From Aestuariirhabdus haliotis (GTDB taxonomy: Bacteria > Pseudomonadota > Gammaproteobacteria > Pseudomonadales > Aestuariirhabdaceae), in NCBI RefSeq assembly GCF_023509475.1, contig NZ_JAKSDZ010000005.1:87922-151921 (forward strand): 64,000 nucleotides of DNA. The letters are read 5' to 3'. The position numbers and the translations under genes were made by a program. Shown piece after piece: positions 45,099 to 54,900 of this stretch (positions within the stretch are counted from its first letter, which is position 1; each line of letters opens with the position of its first letter). The notes beneath the pieces were generated by a model. The model saw only the letters and a list, made by a program, of their open reading frames with translations, was not told the DNA's origin and searched no databases.

Positions 45099-47018
45099 TT
45101 ATTTCTTGTCGTCTTTTACTTCTTCAAACTCAGCGTCAACCGCATCATCGGCAGCAGCTTCCGCTTCAGGCTGGGCTTCGCCTTCACCGGCTTCGGCTGC
45201 CTGCTCGGCATAAAGCTTCTGAGCCAAAGATGAGGAAGCCTCAGTCAGAGCGGTAGTCTTGGCTTCAATGTCCGCCTTGTCATCACCCTTGAGGGCTTCT
45301 TCGAGGTCTTTGATCGCGGCTTCGATCGCTGTCTTTTCCTCTTCAGTTGCCTTGTCGCCGGCTTCCTCAATGGTTTTGCGGGTTGCGTGAATGAGACCAT
45401 CAGCCGTATTACGCACACCAACCATCTCTTCAAACTTGCGATCTTCCTCAGCGTTAGCTTCGGCGTCCGCTACCATCTTATCAATCTCGTCATCGGACAA
45501 ACCGCTGGATGCCTTGATCACGATAGACTGCTCTTTGCCAGTGCCTTTATCTTTGGCAGAGACATTAAGGATACCGTTGGCGTCGATGTCGAAGCTGACC
45601 TCGATTTGCGGCATGCCGCGAGGCGCCGGAGGAATATCACTCAGATCGAAGCGACCCAAAGATTTGTTCTGCGTGGCTTGCTTACGCTCACCCTGGCAAA
45701 CATGAATGGTTACCGCAGGCTGATTATCATCGGCGGTCGAGAACACCTGAGATTTCTTGGTAGGAATTGTGGTGTTCTTTTCGATCAGCGGCGTCATAAC
45801 ACCACCCATGGTCTCGATACCCAGAGTCAAGGGGCTAACATCCAGCAACAGCACGTCAGTCTTGTCACCGGACAGTACGCCAGCCTGGATAGCGGCACCC
45901 ATGGCAACCGACTCATCAGGGTTAACGTCTTTACGCGGATCGCGACCAAAGAACTCTTTTACCTTGGACTGCACCAGCGGCATACGGGTCTGACCACCAA
46001 CCAGGATCACCTCATCAATATCGGAGATATCGAGGTCTGCATCTTTTAGCGCAGTACGGCATGGGGCGATCGAATTCTCCACCAGGTCCTCTACCAAAGA
46101 TTCCAGCTTGGCGCGGGTCAGCTTGACGTTAAGGTGCTTGGGGCCAGTCGCATCGGCAGTCACGTAGGGCAGGTTAACGTCGGTTTGCTGCGCGGAAGAC
46201 AATTCGATCTTGGCTTTCTCGCCAGCTTCTTTCAGACGCTGCATGGCCAGCGGATCACCTTTCAGGTCGATACCACTCTCTTTCTTGAAAGCTTCGGCCA
46301 GATAGTCGATAACACGCATATCGAAATCTTCACCACCCAGGAAGGTGTCACCGTTGGTGGCCAACACTTCAAACTGGTGCTCACCGTCAACATCGGCAAT
46401 TTCGATGATGGAGATGTCGAAAGTACCGCCACCCAGGTCATAAACCGCAACGGTCTTGTCCCCGGCCTTCTTGTCCATGCCGTAGGCCAGCGCCGCAGCC
46501 GTTGGCTCGTTGATGATACGTTTTACTTCCAGACCCGCGATCTTACCGGCGTCTTTGGTCGCCTGACGCTGGGAATCGTTAAAGTAAGCCGGCACCGTAA
46601 TAACGGCTTCAGTAACCGCTTCGCCAAGGTAGTCTTCGGCGGTTTTCTTCATCTTCTTGAGGACTTCGGCAGAAACCTGCGGTGGCGCTTTCTTGTCACC
46701 CTTGGCTTCAACCCAGGCATCTCCGTTTTCGGCCTTGATGATCTTGTAAGGCACCATGGAGATATCTTTCTGTACTTCAGCATCTTCAAAACGACGACCG
46801 ATAAGACGCTTGATGGCGAACAGCGTGTTATCAGGATTGGTCACCGCCTGACGTTTGGCAGGCTGACCCACCAGGGTTTCACCGTCGTCGGTGAACGCGA
46901 TGATAGAAGGCGTAGTACGATCGCCCTCAGCGTTTTCCAATACTTTGGCTTTATCGCCATCCAGGATTGCCACACAGGAGTTGGTGGTACCCAGGTCAAT
47001 TCCAATAATCTTTCCCAT
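45099..47018 (-). CDS. dnaK: Chaperone protein DnaK (Hsp70)
   Basis: DnaK is the major Hsp70 chaperone. The 639-residue protein has the ATPase domain ([20 protein letters not shown]; phosphate loop [14 protein letters not shown]), the linker ([13 protein letters not shown]), the peptide-binding beta domain and helical lid, and a Gln/Glu/Ala-rich tail ending [10 protein letters not shown]. The ATG at 47018 is the family start. It is in the order grpE-dnaK-dnaJ-dapB. Confidence 0.98.
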   Translation of the reverse strand: MGKIIGIDLGTTNSCVAILDGDKAKVLENAEGDRTTPSIIAFTDDGETLVGQPAKRQAVTNPDNTLFAIKRLIGRRFEDAEVQKDISMVPYKIIKAENGDAWVEAKGDKKAPPQVSAEVLKKMKKTAEDYLGEAVTEAVITVPAYFNDSQRQATKDAGKIAGLEVKRIINEPTAAALAYGMDKKAGDKTVAVYDLGGGTFDISIIEIADVDGEHQFEVLATNGDTFLGGEDFDMRVIDYLAEAFKKESGIDLKGDPLAMQRLKEAGEKAKIELSSAQQTDVNLPYVTADATGPKHLNVKLTRAKLESLVEDLVENSIAPCRTALKDADLDISDIDEVILVGGQTRMPLVQSKVKEFFGRDPRKDVNPDESVAMGAAIQAGVLSGDKTDVLLLDVSPLTLGIETMGGVMTPLIEKNTTIPTKKSQVFSTADDNQPAVTIHVCQGERKQATQNKSLGRFDLSDIPPAPRGMPQIEVSFDIDANGILNVSAKDKGTGKEQSIVIKASSGLSDDEIDKMVADAEANAEEDRKFEEMVGVRNTADGLIHATRKTIEEAGDKATEEEKTAIEAAIKDLEEALKGDDKADIEAKTTALTEASSSLAQKLYAEQAAEAGEGEAQPEAEAAADDAVDAEFEEVKDDKK

Positions 47019-47154
47019 CTTTTTTCTCTCCAATCCCGCCCCGCTGGGGGCGTCATTTCGTTATCTAAAATTCGGTTTTAAGGGGCTACTGCGATTGTGG
47101 GCGTCGCTGATCAACAGATCGGCCTTGCTTTCATTCAATCGGCTACTGTCTTTC

Positions 47155-47185
47155 TATATGTGTGCGCGCCCCAGATTTTCAAGCC
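47155..47185 (-). promoter_or_regulatory. Possible second heat-shock promoter ahead of dnaK
   Basis: On the minus strand GGCTTGAAA (47177-47185) matches the sigma-32 -35 consensus. Fourteen bases later CACATATA (47155-47162) is a weak match to the CCCCATNTA -10. The -35 overlaps the grpE stop codon. The gap from grpE to dnaK is 160 bases with no other gene, so an internal promoter would make sense. Confidence 0.4.
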
Positions 47186-47787
47186 TGTTCGTCAACTTTT
47201 GACTGCGATGCCTTGGACACCACAACCATGGCCGGACGCACCAAACGTCCATTGAGGGTGTAACCCTTCTGAAAAGCCGCAATCACGGTGCCGGGCTCTA
47301 CATCGGCATTTTCCTGCATGCTCATCGCTTCATGGAACTGGGGATCGAAAGGCTCGCCAACAGGGTCTAGTGCAACCAGATTGTATTTGCCCAGCGCATC
47401 CTGAAACATCTTGAGGGTCATCTGCATACCCTCAACCATGGCTTTTTGCGCTTCATCTTCAGCGTTGGCGCTGTCCACAGCTCGCTCAAGGCTATCGATA
47501 ACCGGCAACAGATCAGCGGAGAACTTTTCCAGGGCGAACTTGTGGGCTTTTTCTACATCCTGCTCGGCTCGTCGTTTTACGTTCTGCGCATCAGCCTGAG
47601 CACGCAATGCCTGCTCAGAAACTTTGGCAACTTCTTCCTGCGCCGCTTCAAGCTCAGCCTTAAGGCTATTTATCTGCTGATCGGAAGACTCAACAGAGGC
47701 CCCCTCTTCTGCCACGATCTCTTCTGCCGCCGATTGCTCAGGCTGCATCTCTTCATTTTGTTCAGGATTTGATTTTTGCTCGCTCAT
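47179..47787 (-). CDS. grpE: Nucleotide exchange factor GrpE
   Basis: GrpE releases ADP from DnaK. The 202-residue protein has an acidic, disordered N-terminus, a long coiled-coil helix ([19 protein letters not shown]), the core segment [31 protein letters not shown], and the C-terminal beta domain ([14 protein letters not shown] and [17 protein letters not shown]). It is the first gene of the chaperone unit and has a heat-shock promoter upstream. recN is divergent. Confidence 0.97.
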   Translation of the reverse strand: MSEQKSNPEQNEEMQPEQSAAEEIVAEEGASVESSDQQINSLKAELEAAQEEVAKVSEQALRAQADAQNVKRRAEQDVEKAHKFALEKFSADLLPVIDSLERAVDSANAEDEAQKAMVEGMQMTLKMFQDALGKYNLVALDPVGEPFDPQFHEAMSMQENADVEPGTVIAAFQKGYTLNGRLVRPAMVVVSKASQSKVDEQA

Positions 47788-47854
47788 CCGGCCTTCTCTC
47801 GCTACTCGGTCTACGCGGAAGATAACGCCCTCCGCAACTCTCAGTCAGTGCACT

Positions 47855-47885
47855 TATATGGGGTTACTCCACAAGGTTTCAAGGG
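47855..47885 (-). promoter_or_regulatory. Sigma-32 heat-shock promoter of grpE
   Basis: On the minus strand CCCTTGAAA (47877-47885), a 13-base spacer and CCCCATATA (47855-47863) match the sigma-32 consensus CTTGAAA-N(13-15)-CCCCAT almost perfectly. It lies about 68 bases before the grpE start. Confidence 0.88.
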
Positions 47886-47943
47886 CTATATCGCTTAATT
47901 AACAACAGCCCACGAAAAACCGTTGCACCACCCCGACAAAATA

Positions 47944-47959
47944 CTGTATATATGAACAG
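47944..47959. promoter_or_regulatory. LexA-binding site (SOS box) of recN
   Basis: CTGTATATATGAACAG matches the SOS consensus CTGT-N8-ACAG exactly at both half-sites, within a TACTGTATATATGAACAGCA context. It lies 30 bases ahead of the recN start and about 60 bases from the grpE heat-shock -35, so it should act on recN, a classic LexA regulon gene. Confidence 0.9.
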
Positions 47960-47988
47960 CATAATCGCCTATATCTCGGAGGCTACCC

Positions 47989-49659
47989 ATGCTGACCCAC
48001 CTATCCATTCGCAATTTCGCCATTGTCGACCACCTGGAACTGGACTTGAAATCCGGCATGACGGTGGTCAGCGGTGAAACCGGTGCTGGCAAGTCCATTA
48101 TGCTAGACGCACTGGGATTAGCATTGGGTGACCGATCCGACTCAGCCAGCGTGGGCCAGCAGGATGAACGGGCGGAAATCATGGCCAGCTTCGACCTGAG
48201 CCATTGCCCGCAAGCTCGCAAATGGCTGGATGAGCGGGACCTGGTTCAGGAACAGGAGTGTATTCTACGCCGGGTCATCACGCGCGAAGGCCGCTCTCGC
48301 GGCTATATCAACGGCAGCGCCTCGCCTCTATCCGACTTGCGCGAGCTGGGCGAAATGCTGATCGATATCCACAATCAACACGAACACCAGTCACTGCTAA
48401 AAAAAGAAACCCACCAATCCCTGCTCGACAACTGGGCCGACTGTCAGGAACTGGCCAGCCAGACTCGACAGATCTGGCAACAATGGCAGCGCCAGCAACA
48501 ACAGCTAGAACGCCTGAGCAGTGCCAGCGAGGAGGAAAACGCTCGAGCACAATTACTGAGCTATCAGCTCAGTGAACTCAATGCACTGGACCCTCAGGAA
48601 GGCGAATACGAAGAGCTGGAAAGCGAATACCGGCAACAAGCCAATGCCGGCCAATGCGTACAAAGCTGCCAGCAGGTAGTGCAACTCTGCGCTGAATCCG
48701 ATAGTGGTAACGCATTGCAACAGCTCAATAACAGCCTGCACCTGCTGCAAGAACTGGCCAACAACCACGCGCAACTGCAGGAGAGTATCGATCTGCTGAC
48801 CAGTGCCCGCATACAAATTGAAGAAGCCAGCGGCACCCTCAATCATTACCTGGACCATTTTGAAGCCGACCCGGAGCGCTTGTTCGAACTGGAAGAACGC
48901 TTGAACAGTTTTAACAGCATTGCTCGCAAACACCGAATCAGCCCTAATGACCTACCCGGGTTGAGCGAGCGGCTCAACGACGAATTGGGGCAACTGCAAT
49001 GCACTGATGAACAGCTAGAGCAACTGGAAAAAGAGGTCCAGTCACAACAGCGGCATTACCAGACACAAGCGAAGAAGCTGCATCGAGAGCGGGAACGCGC
49101 CGCACCTCGACTGGCGAAAGCGGTAAGCGAGCAGATTCGTCAGCTCGGCATGCCCCAAGGGCAGTTCAGCGTTGACCTGAAACCTCTGACAGAGGGCAAC
49201 GCCAATGGCCTGGAAGCAATAGAATTTCTGGTAAGCGCCAACCCCGGGCAACCCGCCCGCCCGCTTCGCCAGGTGGCTTCCGGCGGTGAATTGTCGCGCA
49301 TCAGCCTGGCCATTCAGGTCATCAATGCCCAAACCAGCACGATTCCCACTCTGGTTTTTGATGAGGTGGATGTCGGTATTGGCGGCGGAATTGCCGAAGT
49401 GGTAGGGCTACGACTGAGACAGCTGGGTGAAGCCGGCGGTCAGGTTATCTGTGTAACCCACCAACCCCAGGTCGCCTCCCAGGGGCATCACCACCTTCAG
49501 GTGCAAAAACAGAGCAAACGCAATCACACCCATACTCGAATCGAGTCACTCGAAGGCAATAGCCGAATCGAAGAGGTCGCGCGTATGCTAGGGGGAATGG
49601 AGATGACGGATCAGACACTAGCCCACGCAAGGGAAATGCTGGAACGGGCCGGTGCCTGA
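47989..49659 (+). CDS. recN: DNA repair protein RecN
   Basis: RecN is an SMC-like ATPase in double-strand break repair. The 556-residue protein has the N-terminal ATP site (Walker A SGETGAGKSIMLDAL), a long coiled coil (about 150-380, rich in QLxEL repeats such as DEQLEQLEKEVQSQQ), and the C-terminal signature and Walker B region (VASGGELSRISLAIQV, TLVFDEVDVGIGG) with ICVTHQPQVAS. GGAGG lies 7 bases ahead of the ATG. It is under a LexA box. Confidence 0.97.
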   Translation: MLTHLSIRNFAIVDHLELDLKSGMTVVSGETGAGKSIMLDALGLALGDRSDSASVGQQDERAEIMASFDLSHCPQARKWLDERDLVQEQECILRRVITREGRSRGYINGSASPLSDLRELGEMLIDIHNQHEHQSLLKKETHQSLLDNWADCQELASQTRQIWQQWQRQQQQLERLSSASEEENARAQLLSYQLSELNALDPQEGEYEELESEYRQQANAGQCVQSCQQVVQLCAESDSGNALQQLNNSLHLLQELANNHAQLQESIDLLTSARIQIEEASGTLNHYLDHFEADPERLFELEERLNSFNSIARKHRISPNDLPGLSERLNDELGQLQCTDEQLEQLEKEVQSQQRHYQTQAKKLHRERERAAPRLAKAVSEQIRQLGMPQGQFSVDLKPLTEGNANGLEAIEFLVSANPGQPARPLRQVASGGELSRISLAIQVINAQTSTIPTLVFDEVDVGIGGGIAEVVGLRLRQLGEAGGQVICVTHQPQVASQGHHHLQVQKQSKRNHTHTRIESLEGNSRIEEVARMLGGMEMTDQTLAHAREMLERAGA

Positions 49660-49680
49660 TGTAAGGGCATGATCAAAGAC

Positions 49681-50082
49681 TCAAGATCGTTTCTTTACGT
49701 ACAACACCAGCTTGTGATCGACCAGGTCATAACCGTGCTTCTCGGCAATTTCCGCCTGTAAACGTTCGATATCATCACTATAAAACTCGACAATTTCGCC
49801 GGTATCCATACACACCATATGATCGTGGTGTTCATCTTTAGCGATTTCGAAAACGGAGCGGCCATCATTAAAATTATGACGGACCAATAAACCCTTCTCT
49901 TCAAACTGGGTAAGCACTCGATACACTGTCGCCAGGCCAACATCCTCGCCCCCAGCCATCAGTGCCTTATAAACATCCTCAGCACTCATATGACTGTTTG
50001 GTGCCGATTCGAGCAGCTGCAGAATCTTAACCCTTGGCACAGTGACCTTCAGGCCAGCATTTTTAATGTCTTGCTCTTCCAC
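49681..50082 (-). CDS. fur: Ferric uptake regulator Fur
   Basis: Fur represses iron-acquisition genes when bound to Fe(II). The 133-residue protein has a winged-helix DNA-binding domain ([33 protein letters not shown]) and a dimer/metal domain with [23 protein letters not shown]. As in Pseudomonas it has a short C-terminal tail ([13 protein letters not shown]) without the cysteine-rich extension of E. coli. It starts at a GTG at 50082 with GGAGAGG nearby. It is divergent from bamE and convergent with recN. Confidence 0.96.
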   Translation of the reverse strand: MEEQDIKNAGLKVTVPRVKILQLLESAPNSHMSAEDVYKALMAGGEDVGLATVYRVLTQFEEKGLLVRHNFNDGRSVFEIAKDEHHDHMVCMDTGEIVEFYSDDIERLQAEIAEKHGYDLVDHKLVLYVKKRS

Positions 50083-50120
50083 AACCTCTCCTTTACCGTC
50101 GATTGACTCTTAGCAGATCG

Positions 50121-50147
50121 AATAATATCGGGTATTATCACATTATC
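50121..50147. promoter_or_regulatory. Possible Fur box in the fur-bamE gap
   Basis: AATAATATCGGGTATTATC (50121-50139) matches the outer parts of the 19-bp Fur box (ATAAT and ATTATC at the right spacing) though not its centre. A second ATTATC follows at 50142-50147. It contains a 6-bp inverted repeat ATAATA/TATTAT. Such a site could give Fur autoregulation. Match to consensus is partial. Confidence 0.4.
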
Positions 50148-50213
50148 AGACAATCATGTGAAAGCATCTGCACTCAGGATGCCTCACCATCACGAAGAAC
50201 AACAGCTACCACG

Positions 50214-50696
50214 ATGTATAACCTTACCAAGAAAGGCTTGCTAGTTCTCACGCTAGCCACCGCTGCAGGATGCTCCGGTTTTCCAGGGGTACACAAGATC
50301 GATGTCCACCAGGGCAACGTTATCACTCAGGAGATGGTCGACCAACTCCGCCCAGGCATGACCGAACGACAGGTTCGCTTTGTTATGGGCACCCCCTTGA
50401 TGGTCAGCACCTTCGACCCCAACCACTGGAACTACCTTTATAGCATTCAACGAGGTGGCGCCAAACCCGCCAAGGAAACCCTGAGTATCATCTTCAGGGA
50501 CGGCGAACTTTACCAACTGTCCGGTGACTTCCGCCCCAATTCCGGTGTTAGCCGAACCGAATCGGTTCAGCAAGAACGTACTGAACAGCTCCTGCAAGAC
50601 ATTCAGGAAGAGCAAAAAGCCGAGGGCGTCGATCCCAACGCTGCTAGCCAGCAGCCCCGCGAGCTGGGCCGGCCCGGCATTGGAGCCCCTCAGTAG
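50214..50696 (+). CDS. bamE: Outer-membrane assembly lipoprotein BamE
   Basis: BamE (SmpA/OmlA) is a lipoprotein of the BAM complex. The product of about 160 residues has a signal peptide with a lipobox (LATAAGC), the domain [32 protein letters not shown] and [12 protein letters not shown], and a Gln-rich, disordered C-terminus ([12 protein letters not shown]). The ATG at 50214 is used because the lipoprotein signal starts there; the open frame to 50103 is not. Divergent from fur, as in Pseudomonas. A terminator follows. Confidence 0.94.
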   Translation: MYNLTKKGLLVLTLATAAGCSGFPGVHKIDVHQGNVITQEMVDQLRPGMTERQVRFVMGTPLMVSTFDPNHWNYLYSIQRGGAKPAKETLSIIFRDGELYQLSGDFRPNSGVSRTESVQQERTEQLLQDIQEEQKAEGVDPNAASQQPRELGRPGIGAPQ

Positions 50697-50784
50697 AGCT
50701 ACTACCGGATTTCAGCTGGTTGAATCGACATTCGCCCCTGCATCAGATCATCTGCTCTCGGGCCTTAACCATCCCCCAAAATAA

Positions 50785-50818
50785 CAAACCCCGAACAATG
50801 ATGATTGTTCGGGGTTTG
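50785..50818. terminator. Bidirectional terminator between bamE and fadE
   Basis: A 15-bp perfect stem (CAAACCCCGAACAAT with ATTGTTCGGGGTTTG) with a 4-base loop lies 88 bases after bamE and 15 bases before the convergent fadE stop. The minus-strand side is followed by a T-rich run (TTATTTTGG). Confidence 0.85.
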
Positions 50819-50833
50819 CTCTATCAGAAAGGA

Positions 50834-53311
50834 TCAGTGAATGGGGGCAGGCTGCTTATCGGGCTTACCGTTGTGCCAGATTACTTTGCTCTTGTTTCGT
50901 GCCAACTCATTAAACGCAAAGTCATCTACGGTTAACATCTCCAGCACTTCTGCCTCGTACTGCTGCATAAATTCAAGGTCCTCTTTACTGATCAAGCCAG
51001 CCTGGGCTGCGGCGTCGAAACGTTGCTCCGGATGCAGCGCCGTATTGGGCAACTCACCCTTGGCATATGCTTTTTCAACCAGGCGGTAGATATCCGTGGC
51101 TTTATTGTTACCTTCCAGCAAAGCGTTATAACGCGCCAACGGATTATTTTCCTGCCCCTCCGCCTGCTCCAACCAGGTATCTTCAAGCATAAAAGAGCGC
51201 AGCGAGGAGTCCGTTGATACCGAGCGAGCGATGGTATTGACCAGAGAATCTGCCGGCATCTTTCGGCTGCGACCAAAGGGCATGACCAGTACACGAACCG
51301 CACGAGCCGCCCAGCGATTGGGCAGATTATCGAGCAATTCGATCATCGCTTGCTCGGTCCGATACAGTAGCCATTCACAACTGTACTGGAACAGGGCTTC
51401 TTCATTGTGTACAGCCCGGGTTTCATGCCAGTGCTTGAGCACCATGGTTGTCATGTACAAATTGGACAGCATGTCACCGAGTCGAGCCGAAAGCAGCTCA
51501 CGCTGTTTAAGCGATGCCCCCAGGCTGGCCATTGCCACATCGGCCAACAGGGAAAAGGCCGCACTGTAACGGTTGACCGCCCAGCCATAGACCTGAGCTT
51601 CTCCAGGTAAAGGCGTTTCGTCCATAGGCAGTTTGAGACCTGCACTCAATGCACGGGCAGCATTTCCCGCCACCATACCAATATGACCAAAGATCGCTTT
51701 ATCAAAAGCTTGCAGATCGTTCTTCTCGGCAGCTTCCAGTTCCGGCAAAACATAGGGATGACAACGAATCGCCCCCTGGCCAAAGATCATCAGGCTTCGA
51801 GTCATAATATTAGCGCCCTCGACCGTGATCGACACGGCGGTCGCGGCGTACCCTAACCCGAGGTAATTACGAGGCCCCAGCGTAACGGTCTTGCCGCCAT
51901 GAATATCCATGGCATCAATCAGCATTTGACGCTGGAACTCGGTCAACTGGCTCTTGAGAATCGCCGAAGGCACCGCCGGTTTTTCACCCGCATCGATCAT
52001 ATTCGCAGTATGTCGAACGGTTGCTCGGGCAATGTAAGCCATGGCAGCGATTCGCGCCAACGGCGCCTGCACCCCTTCCATATCGGCAATGGGCATATTG
52101 AACTGGCGGCGGATTCGGGCGAAACCGCCTGTGAGCCCGGTAACGTAGCGACCACTGCCACTGGCGCCGGAAGGCAAGGTGATACAACGACCCACCGACA
52201 AACATTCAACCAGCATACGCCAGCCTTGCCCGGCCATTTCCGGACCACCAATTAACCAGTCCAGGGGAATAAACATATCCTTGCCCCGCAAAGGTCCATT
52301 CATAAAGGGGCTACCAATCGGAAAGTGACGACGACCAATCTCCAGACCTTCGGTCTCCCGTGGCACCAGGGCGCAGGTTATACCGATATCCTCTTTGTCC
52401 CCCAGTAATCCGTCGGGATCAAACATGCGAAAGGCCAAACCAACCACGGTGGCAATAGGCGCCAGGGTGATCCAGCGCTTCTCAAACGTGAGCTTAACGC
52501 CCAGCACTTCCTTACCATCGACTTCACCTTTGCAGACTATGCCGACATCCGGAATCGAGGTCGCATCGGAACCCGCACGGGGCGCCGTCAAACCAAAACA
52601 GGGAATGTCACGCCCGTCGGCCAATCGAGGCAGATAATGGTCCTTCTGCTCCTGAGTTCCGTATTTCAGCAACAACTCACCCGGGCCCAAGGAGTTAGGA
52701 ACACCCACGGCCACCATCAGCGTTTCGTTGGATGACAACTTTTGCAGGACAGCCGACTGGGCTTTCGCGGAAAAGCCCAGGCCACCATACTCTTTGGGAA
52801 TAATCATGCCGAAGAACTTTTCTTTCTTCAGGTATTTCCACAGGTTCCCAGGCAGATCCGCTCGTTCGACTGCAACCTCCCAACCATCACACATACCCGC
52901 GGCAACGCTGCATTGCTTCTTTAGAAAATCCCGCTCTTCGGCACTCAAGCCGTTATCGGGATTAGAGAGCAAATTATCCCAGTCTGGTTTGCCAGAGAAC
53001 AACTCTCCATCCCAGCCAACAGTGCCGGCCTCCAGGGCAACCTGTTCGGTTTCTGAAACCTTGGGAGAAACCGATTTGAACATTGCCAGCAAACGAGGAC
53101 TCAACCATTGCTGACGAATCGCCGGCAGACCACAGAGAACAACGGCAACGGCCGACACAAAGAGAATAAACGCCAGCAAGGGTGAACCCATCATGCGACC
53201 AACAACTGCCAACGCAACCAACCCAAGGGATATCACCAGGGCTCCAGATTCCCGCTTGAGCAGCTGCATCAAGACGGCGACAACAAGGATTATCAGCAAT
53301 AAATGATTCAT
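50834..53311 (-). CDS. fadE: Acyl-CoA dehydrogenase FadE
   Basis: FadE does the first oxidation of long-chain acyl-CoA in beta-oxidation. The 825-residue protein has an N-terminal membrane-associated region (MNHLLLIILVVAVLMQLL and a second hydrophobic segment), an acyl-CoA dehydrogenase core (LSSNETLMVAVGVPNSLGPG, FGLTAPRAGSDATSIPD, and IHGGKTVTLGPRNYLG) and the long C-terminal DUF1974 region typical of FadE. It is the long form (over 800 residues). The thiolase at 20.8 kb is far away, so it is not operonic. A small ORF lies just upstream. Confidence 0.94.
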   Translation of the reverse strand: MNHLLLIILVVAVLMQLLKRESGALVISLGLVALAVVGRMMGSPLLAFILFVSAVAVVLCGLPAIRQQWLSPRLLAMFKSVSPKVSETEQVALEAGTVGWDGELFSGKPDWDNLLSNPDNGLSAEERDFLKKQCSVAAGMCDGWEVAVERADLPGNLWKYLKKEKFFGMIIPKEYGGLGFSAKAQSAVLQKLSSNETLMVAVGVPNSLGPGELLLKYGTQEQKDHYLPRLADGRDIPCFGLTAPRAGSDATSIPDVGIVCKGEVDGKEVLGVKLTFEKRWITLAPIATVVGLAFRMFDPDGLLGDKEDIGITCALVPRETEGLEIGRRHFPIGSPFMNGPLRGKDMFIPLDWLIGGPEMAGQGWRMLVECLSVGRCITLPSGASGSGRYVTGLTGGFARIRRQFNMPIADMEGVQAPLARIAAMAYIARATVRHTANMIDAGEKPAVPSAILKSQLTEFQRQMLIDAMDIHGGKTVTLGPRNYLGLGYAATAVSITVEGANIMTRSLMIFGQGAIRCHPYVLPELEAAEKNDLQAFDKAIFGHIGMVAGNAARALSAGLKLPMDETPLPGEAQVYGWAVNRYSAAFSLLADVAMASLGASLKQRELLSARLGDMLSNLYMTTMVLKHWHETRAVHNEEALFQYSCEWLLYRTEQAMIELLDNLPNRWAARAVRVLVMPFGRSRKMPADSLVNTIARSVSTDSSLRSFMLEDTWLEQAEGQENNPLARYNALLEGNNKATDIYRLVEKAYAKGELPNTALHPEQRFDAAAQAGLISKEDLEFMQQYEAEVLEMLTVDDFAFNELARNKSKVIWHNGKPDKQPAPIH

Positions 53312-53368
53312 AAGTCTTCTCTGTTTCCTTTTTGAAATAGACGCTAGCCCTCGGCCCGTATTGCCGAT

Positions 53369-53560
53369 TCAGGCGAACCAACTGACACCAGTATAGGGGC
53401 TTGCCTCCTCACTAGCCATGACCTGCAACATCTCAACCGTAGAGCCATCGGCACTTATAATGCAGACCAAATAGCACCCTGAAAAGTTCAGCTTCAACTG
53501 ACATTGGCGGCCCTTCGCCCCAGATAAAGAGCACCAACGCTCAATTGTATCAACCTGCAC
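53369..53560 (-). CDS. Hypothetical 63-residue protein upstream of fadE
   Basis: A GTG at 53560, with GGGAG 4 bases upstream, opens a 63-codon frame in an otherwise gene-free gap. The peptide (MQVDTIERWCSLSG, KLNFSGCYLVCIISADG, EEASPYTGVSWFA) has amphipathic strand-like stretches, three Cys and no membrane helix or signal peptide. It is in the same direction as fadE and ends 57 bases before it, so it could be cotranscribed. No family recognised. It may also be a chance frame. Confidence 0.4.
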   Translation of the reverse strand: MQVDTIERWCSLSGAKGRQCQLKLNFSGCYLVCIISADGSTVEMLQVMASEEASPYTGVSWFA

Positions 53561-53634
53561 AGAGCTCCCTGCCCATTCTGCCGATAAAACAGGTAGAATC
53601 CCCCTATTCGCAGCAAAGGGAACCTACCCAGGCA

Positions 53635-54846
53635 ATGAGGTTTAACAAGAAACAGGTAACGCCTGCTCCCATCAAGGACAAGCGCGCCCTGGTACTTTCC
53701 GGAGGTGGCGCACGAGCCGCTTATCAAGTAGGCGTACTCAAGGCGATCACCGAAATATTACCCGCCAGCGCCCATAATCCCTTCGCCATAGTCTGCGGCA
53801 CCTCGGCCGGAGCCATTAACGCGGCGGCACTGGCCAGCCACCCCGGAACCCTCAGGGAGTCGGTGGGCAACCTCGAGAACCTGTGGCGCAACCTGACTCC
53901 GGAACAGGTGTATCGAACCACCCCAGGCGCGCTACTGGGTAGCCTGTTTCGACTCGGCATGTCGCTTTTTAATCAGGGTGCCACAGAACGCAAGCCACTC
54001 TCATTATTAGATAATCAGCCACTGGAAGAGTTGCTCAAAAAGGTGATCGACTTTGACCAGCTGGATGACGCGATTGGCAGCGGTGCACTGGAAGCGCTGT
54101 GCGTCACCGCGATGGGTTACAGTACCGGCCAATCTGTCAGCTTTTTCCAAGGCCACCCAGAATTACAGCCCTGGCAACGCTTTCAGCGCGTCGGCTCGCC
54201 CTGCGAGCTCACCCACCAACACCTGTTAGCGTCTTCCGCCATACCCACCATTTTTCCAGCGGTAAGAATTAACCGGGAATACTTCGGTGACGGCGCCCTG
54301 CGTCAGATGGCCCCGATCAGCCCAGCCCTGCATTTGGGGGCCGATCATGTACTGGTCATTGGTGTCAGCGGCAACCGCAACCCCGTACACTGGGGCAAGC
54401 GCAAAGCGGTTCGGCACACACCCTCCATGGCTCAAATTATGGGACAGATGCTGAATAGCGCCTTTATCGATGCTATGGAAAGCGACATTGAGCACCTGGA
54501 ACGTATCAACAAGCTGCTCGAATACATCCCGGAAGAGGTCAGGCGCGCCGAGGGGCTGCCCTTGCGAGGTGTGGACAGCCTGATCATATCCCCCTCCGAG
54601 GAGATCGACATTATCGCGGGCCGTAAAATCCGTTCGCTCTCCAGCAGCCTTCGTTGGGCTCTACGCACCGTAGGGGCAACCAAGAAAGGCGGTGGCGCGA
54701 CTGCTGCCAGCTATCTGTTGTTCACGCCAGATTTTTGCGGCGCCCTGATCGACATGGGCTACAAGGATGCAATGTGGGAACGGGAATCAATCGAAGCTTT
54801 TTTTGACCAGGACCTCAACCAACCCGCAAGCGTACAAAAGGCCTGA
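53635..54846 (+). CDS. Patatin-like phospholipase
   Basis: This is a patatin-fold lipid acyl hydrolase with a Ser-Asp dyad. The protein of about 403 residues has the oxyanion Gly-rich loop LSGGGARAAYQVGVL, the nucleophile elbow GTSAG (VCGTSAGAINAAALAS) and the catalytic Asp in DGALRQM. The later region contains a C-terminal helical extension (MGQMLNSAFIDAMESDIEHLERI). No signal peptide is seen, so it is probably cytosolic or effector-like. Start is ATG at 53635; an upstream in-frame start at 53545 overlaps the small ORF on the other strand. Substrate is unknown. Confidence 0.88.
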   Translation: MRFNKKQVTPAPIKDKRALVLSGGGARAAYQVGVLKAITEILPASAHNPFAIVCGTSAGAINAAALASHPGTLRESVGNLENLWRNLTPEQVYRTTPGALLGSLFRLGMSLFNQGATERKPLSLLDNQPLEELLKKVIDFDQLDDAIGSGALEALCVTAMGYSTGQSVSFFQGHPELQPWQRFQRVGSPCELTHQHLLASSAIPTIFPAVRINREYFGDGALRQMAPISPALHLGADHVLVIGVSGNRNPVHWGKRKAVRHTPSMAQIMGQMLNSAFIDAMESDIEHLERINKLLEYIPEEVRRAEGLPLRGVDSLIISPSEEIDIIAGRKIRSLSSSLRWALRTVGATKKGGGATAASYLLFTPDFCGALIDMGYKDAMWERESIEAFFDQDLNQPASVQKA

Positions 54847-54864
54847 CAGACCTTTGGTACGCTT
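54828..54864 (+). terminator. Possible terminator of the patatin gene
   Basis: AAGCGTACAAAAGG pairs with CCTTTGGTACGCTT across a 9-base loop, with a single mismatch, and is followed by GTTTGGG. The stem includes the stop codon region. T-run is poor, so activity is uncertain. Confidence 0.45.
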
Positions 54865-54900
54865 GTTTGGGCACCGCTGAATCCAGTCTCAGCAAACAGC

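Noticed and set aside
46134..47081. 315-codon plus-strand frame opposite dnaK
   Set aside because: Antisense shadow of dnaK; such open antisense frames are common in dnaK genes.
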